From NCBI GenBank assembly GCA_032158295.1, contig CM063248.1:17222787-17286786 (forward strand): a stretch of 64,000 nucleotides of DNA. The letters run 5' to 3'. Of the stretch, positions 62,166 through 64,000 are shown piece after piece (the first letter of the stretch is position 1; each line of letters starts with the position of its first letter). The translations under genes and the position numbers were made by a program. The stretch comes from Pycnopodia helianthoides. Its lineage: Eukaryota; Echinodermata; Asteroidea; Forcipulatida; Asteriidae. Under the pieces are notes generated by a model. The model did not search any database. It was not told where the DNA came from and was given only the letters and a program-made list of their open reading frames with translations.

Positions 62166-64000
62166 TTACTTTGGTGGAGTTGGTGTGGTACGCTTTTTGC
62201 TCTTTCCCTTGCTGCTGCTAGCGTGTTGTTGGAGTGCTTGTTGCTGCTGCTGCTGTTGTCTCAGCAGCTGCTGCTGTTTCTGGTAGGCAAGCTGGGCTTG
62301 TAGCTGCTGTGCATGAAGGGCTTGTTGGTGGGCAGGGGTCAAATGGCCAGCCTGTAAAAAGAAATTGTATGCCAATTACGCATTCAGGTCATAGGTCGAC
62401 ATATGCTATTCCGTTTTTAATCTCTTCTGTCCATTTAATAGACCCTTATCAGTTTATGTCATTGTTTTCTAGCTCTCCAAGCTGGAGTACTAACACGCCA
62501 TGCACACTAGAACTATGCGAACATGTGTTCTAGTAACATGTGTTCCAACACATGTGCTCTAACACTAGAACACATGTGTTCTAGTAACACTAGTACTATG
62601 CGAACATGTGCCAAGAAGCACTACCTCCTATGTATTGTACATAAGCCCAGTACTCCAGCATGGCAAACCTCCTGCACTGCTATAGAAACGTGACCTCAAT
62701 GAGAAGAATCTATAGGCTTGTATTTCCACATTAATAATCCATTTGTTTGCCGTGTATGTGTGTACATAGTTGGAACGTTTCCACCATGTGACCACTGTGT
62801 AAAATTAAGATCACAAACGAACAAAAGAAATTAAATATAAACACAGCAAGTTGCTTAAAAATACATCAACGACTTCGTTTGTACACAAATAACTGCTTCA
62901 GATGTTTGGCATCTCTCCTTAGTAGAGAATTCACTGAAGTAAACTGCCAACATGTGAACCAAGTATGAGTGATTTACGGGTTTATTTACCTGAATGGCTG
63001 TGAGTTGTGACAGGACAGCAGCCGTCTGCGATGACCCAAGGGTTGCACTAATGGTATTCTTGCCTACCACACTGCTGCTTGTTTGCTGCCCGCCACTGGC
63101 GACTCCTTGGCCTTGCCGTTGGGCTTGGGCAGCCGATGTGGACTGCTGTTGAAGCTGCTGCTGGTACTGCTGCTGCAGTTGCTGCTGTAATCGCTGCACA
63201 GAGGCATTGTAAATGATAGCCTGTTGCTGCCCCTGCTGTGATATTTCAACAACAAAAACGCCTAGTATAAGAATTTCAAGTTCTCTTGATGTACTCAGTT
63301 ATTGCGCAACCAATCTGTCACTTAAAGGGGCTGTGTCTTCATGACCAAAGTAGGCCCGTGGCAGAATATAGAATTATAACTTATCACCCAGTTTCTCATG
63401 CGTGCTCTTCACAGATATGAAATGGAGGGAGCGCGCAGTAACTGAAAAGAGAGTCCATTATTCTATGTGCAGCCACAGGCCTGCTTTGATCATGAAGACA
63501 CAGTCCCATGAACATAACTGAAAGTGGCAATGCATGACTTATATTCAGACAATTACGTTCGGTTCAATCGATAGTAATTTCAAAAGTGATGATGTGCAAT
63601 GTCAATGCATAAGTTATGAATACTCAAATGAAATATGTGAAGTACAAGCATAATAATGAGTGCGATATCAGGTTTGATATAAGCCAGATGCATTTTACTC
63701 TTCATAACTTGTTAATAATGCATAGATTGATTATAATCACTTCACAGGCGAGTCCCCACCATAGCTTTCAATGCTTGACAACTGTGTAGGTTGGTAATCC
63801 AACAAATAATAGCCCCCACAAATAACTAATCAATGGTGGCCATTGAGGAAGTGTTTCGTTGCGATGTCGTGCAATAGGAGTCGGAGCTAAGTAACCCTTT
63901 ACTTGGCTCTGAGCGAAGGCAATGTCGTAAAAGCTACTCGAGCGCACTGGGGTCAGACCTGGGTCTGATTGAGTTTTGAACAATTTTGTTGACTTCAAGA
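62166..64000 (-). CDS. SUPT20H: Gln-rich protein 3' end, probably SUPT20H (SAGA subunit SPT20), last two exons
   Basis: Minus-strand exon 63235-62990 encodes QGQQQAIIYNASVQRLQQQ, further Gln runs and a Ser/Thr stretch ending AAVLSQLTAIQ. It splices in phase 0 (CAG/gtaaat to tttacag/GCTGG) to 62351-62166, AGHLTPAHQQALHAQQ to a basic end KGKSKKRTTPTPPK. The two exons give 143 residues. The rest lies beyond the window. Composition alone (Gln-rich, low complexity) is weak evidence. The assignment rests on the Lys-rich Pro end together with convergent placement beside EXOSC8, as I recall for human chromosome 13. If right, it is a structural subunit of the SAGA histone acetyltransferase in the nucleus. 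Other Gln-rich nuclear proteins remain possible. Confidence 0.6.
62495..62625. repeat. Cluster of ACATGTGTTC palindromes
   Basis: CTATGCGAACATGTG occurs at both edges, and AGAACACATGTGTTCT sits between them as a perfect palindrome. The cluster is in the intron of the inner copy and absent from the matching part of the outer copy. Confidence 0.7.
63324..63512. repeat. MITE (GGGGCTGTGTCTTCATGA ends)
   Basis: GGGGCTGTGTCTTCATGACC at the left is mirrored by ATCATGAAGACACAGTCCC at the right, with AAGTAGGCC / GGCCTGCTTT pairing further in. It is intronic to the Gln-rich gene. From 63513 to 64000 I see no exon. Confidence 0.8.

Noticed and set aside
62234..62533. 99-residue plus-strand ORF rich in Ala and Val
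   Set aside because: It is the complement of the CAG-rich terminal exon on the minus strand. The minus-strand reading has splice sites and matches the neighbouring Gln-rich exon.

Overview
The window is nuclear DNA of an animal: genes are split by GT-AG introns, exons are short, introns are long, and AT-rich spacers are full of short foldback elements, tRNA-derived SINEs and LINE remnants. The gene content (AMDHD2, VMA21, TMEM185, DPH3, EXOSC8 and probably SUPT20H) is metazoan. The repeat style (TTAA-flanked foldbacks, elements with GGGCCSATTTCACAAAG-type ends, AGCGCCCTCT motifs) resembles what I remember of echinoderm, especially sea star, genomes. That placement is inference and was not tested by any search.

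Layout. 930-3826 (+): last five exons of AMDHD2 (N-acetylglucosamine-6-phosphate deacetylase). 6691-8581 (-): last two exons of VMA21, the V-ATPase assembly factor. 8600-14500: a repeat-dense block with a 1.67-kb long-inverted-repeat element containing a nested foldback, then a THAP zinc-finger exon between inverted termini that looks like a P-element-type relic. 14532-21548 (+): complete seven-exon TMEM185. 24200-29126, 31436-35163 and 36793-39992 (+): three tandem seven-exon genes for a type I membrane protein with a mannose-6-phosphate-receptor-like (MRH) lumenal domain. Only the third reads through without frame breaks. 44127-45130 (-): complete DPH3, head-to-head with 45562-54817 (+): complete EXOSC8, which has one apparent 1-bp insertion. 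56480-64000 (-): the Gln-rich 3' end of a gene that is probably SUPT20H, whose last exon and 3' UTR are tandemly duplicated.

The genes do not form one pathway. AMDHD2 is in amino-sugar catabolism, VMA21 in ER assembly of the proton pump, the MRH proteins probably in late secretory or endosomal sorting, DPH3 in diphthamide and tRNA modification, EXOSC8 in the RNA exosome, and SUPT20H in SAGA. Two adjacencies may be old linkage: VMA21 with TMEM185 (both on human Xq28, from memory) and EXOSC8 convergent with SUPT20H (neighbours on human 13q13, from memory).

The most notable points are the MRH gene array with 1-bp frame breaks in two copies (probably to be read with the similar break in essential EXOSC8, which suggests assembly indels), the duplicated SUPT20H terminal exon whose outer copy reads in a different frame, the THAP relic, and an array of perfect palindromes next to telomere-like repeats. 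I see no CRISPR array, prokaryotic operon, virus or toxin gene.
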